Source: Muraenolepis orangiensis (lineage: Eukaryota > Chordata > Actinopteri > Gadiformes > Muraenolepididae). From it: a stretch of DNA of 64,000 nt. The stretch spans positions 18,584,392-18,648,391 of the forward strand of contig CM051019.1 of assembly GCA_027704905.1 (NCBI GenBank), written 5' to 3'. A program made the position numbers and the translations under genes. Positions 52,888 to 62,754 of the stretch are shown in pieces. The notes below the pieces were generated by a model, which saw only the letters and a list, made by a program, of their open reading frames with translations, had not been told where the DNA came from and did no database searches. Numbering within the stretch: the stretch's first letter is position 1; each line of letters begins with the position of its first letter.

Positions 52888-53200
52888 AGATGGTTCTATG
52901 GTTTTAGATCCAGATAGTTTGGTGGTTTTAGATCTAGCTAGTTCTATGGTCTTAGACCTAGATAGTTTGGTGGTTTTAGATCTAGATAGTTCTATGGTTT
53001 TAGATCTAGCTAGTTCTATGGTCTTAGATCTAGATCATTCTGTGCTTTTAGATCTAGCTAGTTTCTATGGTCTTAGACCTAGATAGTTCGGTGGTTTTAG
53101 ATCTAGATAGTTCTATGGTTTTAGATCTAGCTAGTTATATGGTCTTAGATCTAGATCATTCTGTGGTTTTAGATCTAGCTAGTTTATATGGTCTTAGATC
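52888..53200 (+). repeat. 24-bp minisatellite, forward array, left part
   Basis: Units TTCTATGGTTTTAGATCTAG plus ATAG or CTAG. Interrupted at 53200 by the LTR retrotransposon and resumed at 55210. Confidence 0.96.
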
Positions 53201-53652
53201 TGTCACGAATGAGAGGGAGTGGGGTTGGACCCCGAACGCAGACAACGACAGAGTGGAGCGATACGAACGGCTTTATTCTTAAAGCACACAACACACAAAG
53301 TCACAAGGGTAAACGGGGAGAACTACGTGGAAGTAGAGTAGGCAGGCGACCGGGGTGCGAACTATCTCTCCGATAGTCCGCAGGCGGGCGATCAGAACGG
53401 GTAGACGTGCAGTATACGTAACGACCTCACGCTGGGGTAAAGGATAGACAAAGTATATATACCCCAGGTGAGGTGATTAGCAATTGAACAAGGGTGAATA
53501 TTGAGTCCAGGTGTGTGTGTGTGTATGTGTGTGGCCAGCGCACGTGGCTAGGCCACGCCCCCTGCCAACCAACGTGATTGTTGACAGGGGTGTGTGCGCC
53601 ACCAGCGCACGTGGCTAGGCCACGCCCCCTGCCAACCACCGTAACCGTGACA
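53201..53652 (-). repeat. LTR (3' LTR in the element's own orientation)
   Basis: 452 bp from TGTCACGAATGAGAGG to ACCGTAACCGTGACA. On the minus strand it carries GGGGTATATATACTTTG as a TATA box and AAGAATAAAGCCG as polyadenylation signal. A GTGGCTAGGCCACGCCCCC block occurs twice (near 53544-53568 and 53608-53632). Confidence 0.93.
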
Positions 53653-53663
53653 GTACCCCCCCC

Positions 53664-54740
53664 TCAACGGGCGCCTCCTGGCGTCCAACCCGGCTTGAAG
53701 GGGTGTTCCCGGTGGCAGTTGAGGGAAAATAGCAGATCCCGACTGTAGCAGCGCGGGGGCCAACCCCGCCCCTCTGGACCGTCTGCGTCCCAGTCGATGA
53801 TCCGGGGGGGTGGAGGAGATTTGGTGGGCGGGTGGGGCCCGGGAAGAGAGCCACGGGGGGCTGCGGGCTGCGTGACGTCAGCAGACGGGGGCTGCGTGAC
53901 GTCAGCAGACGGGGGCTGCGTGACGTCGTCGGGCGGGTACGGCGTAGCGTCCGCAGACGGGGGCTGCGTGACGTCGTCGGGCGGGTACGGCGCGGCGTCA
54001 GCAGACGGGGGCTGCGTGACGTCGACGGGCGGATCCGGCGTGGCGTCAGCAGACGGGGGCTGCGTGACGTCGTCAGGCGGGAACGGCGCGGCGTCAGCAG
54101 ACGGGGGCCGCTTGACGTCGTCAGCTGGGTGCGGAGCGACGTCCTCAGGCGGATGCGGAGCGACGTCCTCCGGCGGATGCGGAGCGACGTCCTCAGGCGA
54201 ATGCGGAGCGACGTCCTCAGGCGGATGCGGAGCGACGTCCTCAGGCGAATGCGGAGCGACGTCCTCAGGCGGGTGCGGAGCGACGTCGTCAGCTGGGTGC
54301 GGAGCGACGTCCTCAGGCGGATGCGGAGCGACGTCCTCAGGCGGATGCGGAGCGACGTCCTCCGGCGGGTGCGGAGCGACGTCCTCCGCCGGGTGCGGAG
54401 CGACGTCGTCAGCCGGGTGCGGAGCGACGTCGTCAGCCGGGTGCGGAGCGACGTCGTCAGCCGGGTGCGGAGCGGCGTCGTCCGCCGGGTGCGGAGCGGC
54501 GTCGTCCGCCGGGTGCGGAGCGACGTCGTCAGCCGGGTGCGGAGCGGCGTCGTCCGCCGGGTGCGGAGCGACGTCGTCCGCCGGGTGCGGAGCGGCGTCG
54601 TCAGCCGGGTGCGGAGCGGTCGGTGGAGGAAAACCGAAAGTCCTTTCGGTCGCGGCCAACCACGCCCGAATATGCGCAGTGTTCGCCTTTTCCTGGGCGA
54701 TCAGGGTGATCCTCCACAAGTCGCAGTTGCCGGGGTCCAT
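53664..54740 (-). CDS. LTR element ORF: gag-like start, 8-residue repeats, chromodomain-like end
   Basis: An intact 358-codon frame starting with ATG 17 bases inside the LTR border. Residues 1 to about 38 (MDPGNCDLWRITLIAQ...) look like the start of a gypsy gag. Next come 21 units of 8 residues, APHPADDV or APHPPEDV, encoded by 24-bp units, then a looser PPSADVTQ / PYPPDDVTQ repeat. The end, with IIDWDADGPEGRGWPP, FSLNCHREHP and GWTPGGAR, resembles the chromodomain end of gypsy integrases (DW.G.GPE...W.P, HP..PG.TPGGAR). So gag start and integrase end may be joined over a deletion and a repeat expansion. A replication function cannot be claimed; the acidic, proline-rich middle is probably unstructured. 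Confidence 0.7.
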   Translation of the reverse strand: MDPGNCDLWRITLIAQEKANTAHIRAWLAATERTFGFPPPTAPHPADDAAPHPADDVAPHPADDAAPHPADDVAPHPADDAAPHPADDAAPHPADDVAPHPADDVAPHPADDVAPHPAEDVAPHPPEDVAPHPPEDVAPHPPEDVAPHPADDVAPHPPEDVAPHSPEDVAPHPPEDVAPHSPEDVAPHPPEDVAPHPPEDVAPHPADDVKRPPSADAAPFPPDDVTQPPSADATPDPPVDVTQPPSADAAPYPPDDVTQPPSADATPYPPDDVTQPPSADVTQPPSADVTQPAAPRGSLPGPHPPTKSPPPPRIIDWDADGPEGRGWPPRCYSRDLLFSLNCHREHPFKPGWTPGGAR

Positions 54741-54756
54741 GGTGGTGAGGTCGTTC

Positions 54757-55209
54757 TGTCACGAATGAGAGGGAGTGTGGGTTGGACCCCGAACGCAGAC
54801 AACGACAGAGTGGAGCGATACGAACGGCTTTATTCTTAAAGCACACAACACACAAAGTCACAAGGGTAAACGGGGAGAACTACGTGGAAGTAGAGTAGGC
54901 AGGCGACCGGGGTGCGAACTATCTCTCCGATAGTCCGCAGGCGGGCGATCAGAACGGGTAGACGTGCAGTATACGTAACGACCTCACGCTGGGGTAAAGG
55001 ATAGACAAAGTATATATACCCCAGGTGAGGTGATTAGCAATTGAACAAGGGTGAATATTGAGTCCAGGTGTGTGTGTGTGTATGTGTGTGGCCAGCGCAC
55101 GTGGCTAGGCCACGCCCCCTGCCAACCAACGTGATTGTTGACAGGGGTGTGTGCGCCACCAGCGCACGTGGCTAGGCCACGCCCCCTGCCAACCACCGTA
55201 ACCGTGACA
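54757..55209 (-). repeat. LTR (5' LTR in the element's own orientation)
   Basis: 453 bp, almost identical to 53201-53652. It is followed by AGATC, the second copy of the target duplication. Confidence 0.93.
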
Positions 55210-56432
55210 AGATCTAGCTAGTTCTATGGTCTTAGATCTAGATCATTCTGTGGTTTTAGATCTAGCTAGTTTCTATGGTCTTAGATCTAGCTAGTTTATA
55301 TGGTCTTAGATCTAGCTAGTTCTATGGTCTTAGATCTAGATCATTCTGTGGTTTTAGATCTAGCTAGTTGATATGGTCTTAGATTTAGATAGTTCTATGG
55401 TTTTAGATCTAGATAGTTATATGTTTTTAGATCTAGATAGTTATATGGTTTTAGATATAGATCGTTTGGTGGTTTTAGATCTAGCTAGTTTCTATGGTCT
55501 TAGATATAGCTAGTTCAGTGGTTTTAGACCTAGATAGTTTGTTGGTTTTAGATCTAGCTAGTTTCTATGGTCTTAGATCTAGCTAGTTCAGTGGTTTTAG
55601 ACCTAGATAGTTTGGTGGTTTTAGATCTAGCTAGTTTTTATGGTCTTAGATCTAGCTAGTTCAGTGGTTTTAGACCTAGATAGTTTGGTGGTTTTAGATC
55701 TAGCTAGTGCTATGGTTTTAGATCTAGCTAGTTCTATGGTCTTAGATCTAGATAGTTTGGTGGTTTTAGATCTAGCTAGTTCTATGGTCTTAGATCTAGA
55801 TAATTCAGTGGTTTTAGATCTAGATAGTTTGGTGGTTTTAGATCTAGATAGTTTGGTGGTTTTAGATCTAGATAGTTATATTGTCTTAGATCTAGATAGT
55901 TTGGTGGTTTTAGATCTAGATAGTTTGGTGGTTTTAGATCTAGCTAGTTATATGGTCTTAGATATAGATAGTTTGGTAGTTTTAGATCTAGATAGTTTGG
56001 TGGTTTTAGATCTAGATAGTTTGGTGGTTTTAGATCTAGATAGTTATATTGTCTTAGATCTAGATAGTTTGGTGGTTTTAGATCTAGATAGTTTGGTGGT
56101 TTTAGATCTAGATTGTTCTATGGTCTTAGATATAGAGTGTTTGGTGGTTTTAGATATAGGTAGTTCTATGGTCTTAGATCTAGATAGGTTGGTGGTTTTA
56201 GATCTAGCTAGTTTCTATGGTTTTAGATCCAGATAGTTTGGTGGTTTTAGATCCAGATAGTTTGGTGGTTTTAGATCCAGATTGTTTGGTGGTTTTAGAT
56301 CCAGATAGTTCTATGGTTTTAGATCTAGATAGTTCTATGGTTTTAGATCTAGATAGTTCTATGGTTTTAGATCTAGATAGTTATATGGTTTGTTTTAGAT
56401 CTAGATAGTTCTATGGTTTTGGATCTATATAG
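55210..56432 (+). repeat. 24-bp minisatellite, forward array, right part
   Basis: About 50 units built on GGTTTTAGATCTAGATAG with TTTGGT, TTCTAT or TTATAT. The palindrome CTAGATCTAG occurs in most units. Frames of up to 198 codons (VLDLDSLV repeats) are by-products of the 24-bp period. Confidence 0.97.
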
Positions 56433-56955
56433 TTCATCCACACACACACACACACATACACACATATGAAACCCTGAAAGCCCTCTTCACTGGCTCTGTA
56501 GTCGTCTGGAGAGGCCTGGCATCGGGTCCACATGGCATCCGTCAAACCACTCCTATAAAACAACGGTACTCCCCTAAAACAAACTCTCGTTTTAAACCTT
56601 TTTACGTGTGAATGATCTCCACCGGGGTCTCCGCTTATCTATTTTAATGGTCCAATAAACCAGTGAAATACAAACGGCCGAGTGAGCTGAGCTTTAAGTG
56701 CATGTGTGTGTGTGTGTGTGTGTGGGGGTGTGGGTGTTTGTGAGATGTGTAAGAGATGATCCTGGAACCACGGAGGCCTAGTTGGGGTTTGCGTAAGGTC
56801 ACACAGTGTTCATCCTGTTGGGGAAACTGTCTCCTCTTCTGCTGACCTTTGAACTCGTGGCATACAGGAACACAGTTCGAGTGCTTTGTGGCTGGGGGTG
56901 TTATCTTTGCGAGTAGATTTGTATTTGTAAATCCCTTAATTGCGCTTATGTTCTC
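56433..56955. other. intergenic DNA
   Basis: A short (CA)n at 56440-56465, a (GT)n at 56703-56724 and otherwise unique sequence. Confidence 0.5.
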
Positions 56956-56957
56956 AA

Positions 56958-57054
56958 AGAGGCTTTGCGGGATAGTCTAGTGGTTAGGTTCCTGAGTGTT
57001 TGATTCCCGGCCGCCTTGGTTGGATCAACAACGTCCATAGTCTACCTGTAGGCG
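56958..57054 (+). mobile_element. tRNA-related SINE head, left of the inverted 24-bp array
   Basis: GGATAGTCTAGTGGTTAGG resembles a tRNA A-box region and GTTTGATTCCCGGCC a B box. It runs into CTACCTGTAGGCGTCCTAGA. The matching body and tail lie at 57495-57650, beyond the minisatellite. Confidence 0.65.
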
Positions 57055-57494
57055 TCCTAGATCTAAGACCATAACCTACTACCTAGGTCTAGAACCATAT
57101 AACTATCTAGATCTGGAACCATATAACTATCTAGATCTACAACCATACAACCATCCAGATCTAGAACTACACAACTATCAAGATCTGGAACCATATAACT
57201 AGCTAGGTCTAGAACCATTGAACTATCCAGATCTAGAACCATAGAACTATCTAGATCTAGAACCATATAACTATCTACACCTAGAACCATACAACCATCC
57301 AGATCTAGAACCATAGAACTATCCAGATCTAGAACCATATAAATATCTAGATCTAGAACCATAGAACTATTCAGATGTAGAACCCTAGAACTAACTAGGT
57401 GTAGAACCATATAACTATCTAGGTCTAGAACCATATGACTATCTTGATCTAGAACCATAGAACTATCTTGATCCAAAACCATATAACTATCTAG
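57055..57494 (-). repeat. 24-bp minisatellite, inverted array inside a SINE
   Basis: About 18 units of AGATCTAGAACCATAGAACT plus ATCT, the reverse of the forward arrays at 52888-56432, but with CTAGAACC in place of CTAAAACC. Confidence 0.95.
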
Positions 57495-57650
57495 ATGTTC
57501 TGGGTTTCGATCCCCGACGTACAAAGTCCTAACCTGTAGGCATCCCAGAGCATCCAAAGCTAGAAACGGAGCCCCTGCCTGCCTGGTTTAACGATGTATC
57601 TGAACTCACCGAAAGTCGCTTTGGATAAATAGAGTAAATGAAGTCGATTT
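57495..57650 (+). mobile_element. SINE body and tail, right of the inverted 24-bp array
   Basis: GGGTTTCGATCCCCGACG (B box), ACCTGTAGGCATCCCAGAGC, CCTGCCTGGTTTAACGATGT and CTGAACTCACCGAAAGTCGC followed by TTTGGATAAATAGAG, the classical teleost SINE tail. Confidence 0.78.
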
Positions 57651-58119
57651 TGTACATTGCGCATCACATGTTCATGTTGGCTTCCCTAACCCTTAACGGC
57701 CCCAGCTGCTTGGCCCAGTTAAACAACAGAGAAAGGCGAGGGAGAGGAGAACCTTACGACTAATTCTTCACGAAAAGGCTGTGAAAAAGCTTGTTTTTAT
57801 TATATCCCTCATAAAGTGTGTTCAGATAGAGACGAGCTGCGTCTGTATCACCGGGAGAAAAGAAAGAAAGAAAGAAAGAAAGAAAACCACCAAACAAGGG
57901 AGAATACTGTGTTTGGTTCCAGCAAATTAACGTTTTTTTCTGTTATTCAAGGTTGTTGTTTTTTATTTTTATTACAAAACATACGTTTCTGTTTTCCACG
58001 GTCTCCACTGCTTGCCGCGTCTCGACGGTCCAGAAGGAAGGATGGGCCAAGATTCCTACCCCATGTCGACCGGTCATTCTTTCCGTGTATGACGAGTTAC
58101 CGGGTTCCACCAGAGAAGG
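57651..58119. other. intergenic DNA
   Basis: Unique-looking with an (AAAG)n run at 57858-57885. No gene. Confidence 0.5.
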
Positions 58120-58630
58120 AACTCCTCGTCAGTCTTGGAGTTCTTGACTCGATGGAACTCCTGGTGAGAGTCTTAGAGTTCTTAACGTTCTTGACTCGAT
58201 GGAGGAACTTCCTCTTGAGAGTCTTAGAGTTCTTAACGTTCTTGACTCGATGGAGGAACTTCCTCTTGAGAGTCTTAGAGTTCTTAACGTTCTTGACTCG
58301 ATGGAGGAACTTCCTCTTGAGAGTCTTAGAGTTCTTAACGTTCTTGACTCGATGGAGGAACTTCCTCTTGAGAGTCTTAGAGTTCTTAACGTTCTTGACT
58401 CGATGGAGGAACTTCGTCTTGAGAGTCTTAGAGTTCTTAACGTTTGAGACTTGATGGAGGAATTTCCTCTTGAGAGTCTTGGAGTTTTTGAGGTTTGAGA
58501 CTCGATTGGAGGAACTTCCTTGGGAGAGTCTTAGGGTTCTTAACGTTCTTGACTCGATGGAGGAACTTCCTCTTGAGAGTCTTGGAGTTATTGAGGTTTA
58601 AGACTCGATGGAGGAACTTCCTTGTGAGAG
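58120..58630. repeat. 51-bp minisatellite
   Basis: About nine units built on GGAGGAACTTCCTCTTGAGA, GTCTTAGAGTTCTTAACG and TTCTTGACTCGAT; five are nearly identical, the outer ones diverged. 51 is a multiple of three, so frames with 17-residue periods run through it. Confidence 0.95.
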
Positions 58631-59360
58631 TCTGAGTTCATAGTGCTTGAGACTTGACGGAGGATCTCCTCGTTACAGTACGTTAGAGTTCTTACGGGTC
58701 TTTAGACCGTCTCAAAGACCACGATCCTCCGGTTCTTCACAACGAAGATCAAACACTGTGGAGATTGCTGTGATGATGATGAAGAGGAGTCTTGTCTGAA
58801 GCTCTGTGTCGAGAACATCCGGTCTCCTCCATGTTGAATAGATGGATCGGTTCGCTTTTGTTCGGTTTTAAACCCTTTTTGTGGTATTTTCAATTCCAGT
58901 TTAAGGTGTTTTAGTAACCCTTGTATGTTTTGGTCTGTGATGTTGGCAAGTGTTTTGGTTCATCGGATTTCAATAACGGTTATTCAGGGCCATGGGGTGT
59001 TTAAATCCAAGTTTGTGTGTTTTTTTTAACATGTTCTTATAAAAAAGACGGTATTATGTCGTCACATGAATTGTGTGTGTATGTGTGTGTGTGCGTGTGT
59101 TTGTTCATACATACATCTGAATGTGTGTGTGTCTATGTACGAGTTTGACAATACTTCTTGTGTATGAACTGAGGTGTGTCCACCAGCCAGGACAGAGCGA
59201 CATCATTCATAAACCCAGAACTGCGATGATGTCATGGCTGCTGACGGGGGGAACAACGGGTGGGGGGGGGGGGGGGGGGGGGGGGGGTGGGGGGGGGTGG
59301 TGTTCTGGTCCAGCAACTCTCTCTCACTCCATCCTCCCGCTCTCTCTAACTTCTCTCTCC
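58631..59360. other. intergenic DNA
   Basis: Unique sequence ending in a G-run (59260-59300). No gene. Confidence 0.5.
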
Positions 59361-59630
<270 letters not shown>

Positions 59631-59965
59631 TTGCTGTTTCCGTAGAAACAGAGCCTGATGAGAGAGTATTATGGGCAAGGATGTAAAGCAGGGCTTGCGG
59701 CATGTGGGCAGTGGGGGTCCAGGAGCACTGGTGGTAGACATGTTGTCTTTGACATTATTGGCATTGGATGCGTTGATGTGTTGATCATGGCAGACATCCA
59801 TAGAGATCCATAGGGGACAGAAAAAAACCCCTTTGTTGGTGGAGATTAGAAACAGGTCATGTGTTTCATGAGTCCTCGTTTCTGGGTGGTAATGGTGGTT
59901 CACGTTCACACCAAACTGCTGGATGACTTTTTTTTAGACATCAAATGTAAGCAGATCTAAAACGT
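59631..59965. other. intergenic DNA
   Basis: Unique-looking; no gene or known repeat recognised. Confidence 0.45.
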
Positions 59966-60111
<146 letters not shown>

Positions 60112-62754
60112 TTTTTGAAGAGAGCGTCAACAAAGTGATCCAGACAGAGTATCTTCTGACTGGGTCAATGTACTCCGCGCTGTTTGTTAAAAAACCAAAC
60201 TCATATGGACAAGATCTAACGTGGAGACGCCAAGGAAAGCCGTGTTGTGGTTCTCCGGTAATTGGAAGCACGTTGAGAACGCGAGAGAGGAAGGGGACAT
60301 TCACCTCAAAAACACCAAAACAAGAGGAAATTTGGCAGGTTTTATGTTCATTTCAATCACCTAATGAACCACCGACAACACAAGCTATTTCCCTTTATTG
60401 ATATGCCCTGGAGGGATAACCTTTGACCTCTCGTCAGGGCCGGTTAATGGTATGTTTCGTTTAACAAAGGTGTTCAACGCCTTGCACCATACATTAACAT
60501 TCTCAGCATGGGTGGCCCCGGTGCAGAATGGTACCCCCAACCCTTGCAGTGTTAATGCCTTGCTCCACTGGTAGAGCAAGGCATTAGCACTGCTCTACAC
60601 AAGACGGCCAAAATAGTAGCTTATGGTTCGATACCTTAGCTCCAGGGCTTTAGAGGAAGACATCTGTACCACTACAGCGGTGTTCCCAACTACTGGGACC
60701 GGAACTCATTTAGGGTCGTCTGAACTTCATCCGGGGTCCCGGGAGATTGCTTACTTATAAGCCATAGATATTGTGACCGTACAGTACTCGTGTTTTCATA
60801 ACGTTGCTTTAAGGGTCGGCGATGACAGGCAGATGTTTGTCGGGTGTTAAGCGATAAGTGGGGTGGGGGGGGGTCTTACAAATGGGGTCCCGGGGCAGAT
60901 TATGATATATGATATATGATATATGCTAGCTACTTAGATTCCTGTTCAACAAGAGAGCGACACAGCGCTCTCCTCCAGACCTGCGCTAACCTGCATAACG
61001 ACGCATCACTCACAGGAAAACACAAATCAAATGGGCAAGGTTTCAAGGAAAGAGGGATGAACTCGAGAAGGCGCACTTTTCATCCAAAATAAGTACAATG
61101 TACAATGGAATGCGTACAATGGAAGTACAATGGAATGCTTACACCCCATTTCCTCCCGCAGTATGAATTTCTAAAACACAATACTATAAAAATACTATAC
61201 ACAATAAAAATGACAATACAAAGAACAATAAAGTGACTGATGGATGACATGTGTTGAATTGTGCATAAACCATATAAAAGCATTTTAAAGTGCCAGTAGT
61301 GCAGTAGCAGCATCATCAATTCAGTGCAATACAGTGCAGAACAGTTTATGTTGCCTTGCTACAAGGGTTTGCAGATGTGTGTGGTGTGCAAATATTTTCT
61401 AAGGGTTTGACTTTAAAACGTTTTTCATTTTTTTCACGACAATGTCTTAATGTCGGATACCCGATTGGGAGCGAAGGCTTCGCCCTCGAAGCACACGTCC
61501 CGTTTCACCGCGAGACGCAGCTAGGCAGATCGCTGCTCCGCTGCCTCGCCACATTGCAAATGGAGGCTCTTAGACAGCAACTTGATACTGTACATCCTTC
61601 CTTCCTCGCTGGAAGCTACGTTCAGAGGTTCCAGATGGTCGCGTTGTGTCTCACCATCAGATGTGAGTCTTTATATCCTTGCGTCGGGTCTGCTGCAGTC
61701 TGCCGAAGAACTGGCACACGGAACGCACATGAACACACAAAAAACGGCAAATAGCAGATGTCTCTTGTGAAACGTCCACACGGGGTTTACATACCGGGTT
61801 AACAGAGCGGGCCGGGGGTAGACCGCTTTTGTCCCTGAGCAAGGCATGAACCCTGAAACGGCCCGACGTCTAGTCAGCCTGATTTGGCGGATTGCGGTTG
61901 GCCAATTATAAAAGTGAAAATCTCCGTAAAACCCGTCTAATGGTCGAGAAAGGGTTCGGGGAGATAGATCTCTGTGCTTTTCCTTCACACATCTGTCGTA
62001 TTAAACACACAGAGACACCGTTAAATGACGAAGAACCTACTCGCGGTTGTGTGGCCACACAAACACTTGAACTTCAGACGTTTAAAACGTCTCCTTCTCC
62101 ACTCGACAAACACACAAATTGTCCTGTCACTAGACGTTAGGAAATACACAAGAGTCAAATGAACGATAGGCCAACCCGAAAATAAGGTGACACAAACAAA
62201 CCAACGAACCCACCAAGCCGACTATAGAGAGCAATAATGATGACATTGTTTTGACCCCCCCCCCCCCCCCCGGTATTAATTAAAGAGCTTGTCGTTTTTT
62301 ATGACCTCATTATCGTCATCATAAAAGACAATTCTTTATACGATGTATTCAACGATACCAACCGCAGCTCCATGAACTGTTGCAGCACTAGCGCTGTTTA
62401 CTTTAATTTAAAATTTAAAATCTCTAACAATGGTGGATTTATTTTGGAACAATAGAACACAATGTTAAAACACTGCTCTATTATGGAGAGTTGTTGTTGT
62501 TGTTGTTGTTGTTTCATAACTAAATAGTTTCGTAACAAAATTTACTACGTCAGAAAATACCTGCGGTGGAATGTGTGACTGACTGTCACTTTGTCATTGT
62601 GTTGAAACGACTGTAGTTCATATCCACCTCACTTTGTGGCCAGAGGAAGAAAGTAAATTAAAGTTGAATTATTCAGAGACTGGAAAGGGATTCTTTTGTC
62701 AAACAAAACATCCTGTGCATAATGTAATCTGTGTTATTGTTATATAACGCTGGA
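60112..62754. other. intergenic DNA
   Basis: Unique-looking sequence. It holds a SINE-head-like piece with a strong hairpin (60546-60660), C-run at 62255-62271 and a (TTG)n run at 62490-62512. Frames at 60120-60401 and 61356-61754 show no domain. Confidence 0.5.
60546..60593. other. 48-bp perfect-stem hairpin
   Basis: The 20 bases at 60546-60565 pair with 60574-60593 with one G-T wobble, around the 8-base loop CACTGGTA. The right arm continues into a B-box-like GGTTCGATACC at about 60626, so a decayed tRNA-type SINE head is likely. Confidence 0.75.

Larger units (their letters stand above)
53201..55209 (-). mobile_element. short Ty3/gypsy-type LTR retrotransposon with 5-bp target duplication
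   Basis: Two direct repeats of 452 and 453 bp (53201-53652, 54757-55209) begin TGTCAC and end GTGACA. By eye they differ only by one inserted T near 54778. The insertion is flanked by AGATC on both sides (53196-53200, 55210-55214), a 5-bp target duplication. Orientation is minus: read that way, a purine run TTGAGGGGGGGTAC precedes the 3' LTR, a TATATATA and an AATAAA lie in the LTR in the right order, and the single open frame starts just inside the 5' LTR. The 1.1-kb inside has no protease, reverse transcriptase or RNase H, so it must depend on enzymes from elsewhere. Confidence 0.93.

Noticed and set aside
53797..54839. 323- and 335-codon plus-strand frames across the LTR element
   Set aside because: Shadows of the 24-bp coding repeat. 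The minus frame fits the LTR orientation, purine tract and gag-like start.
55640..56408. 198- and 63-codon VLDLDS frames
   Set aside because: Shadow of the 24-bp minisatellite.
61356..61754. 132-codon frame
   Set aside because: No recognisable domain, no supporting splice or promoter signs; treated as chance.
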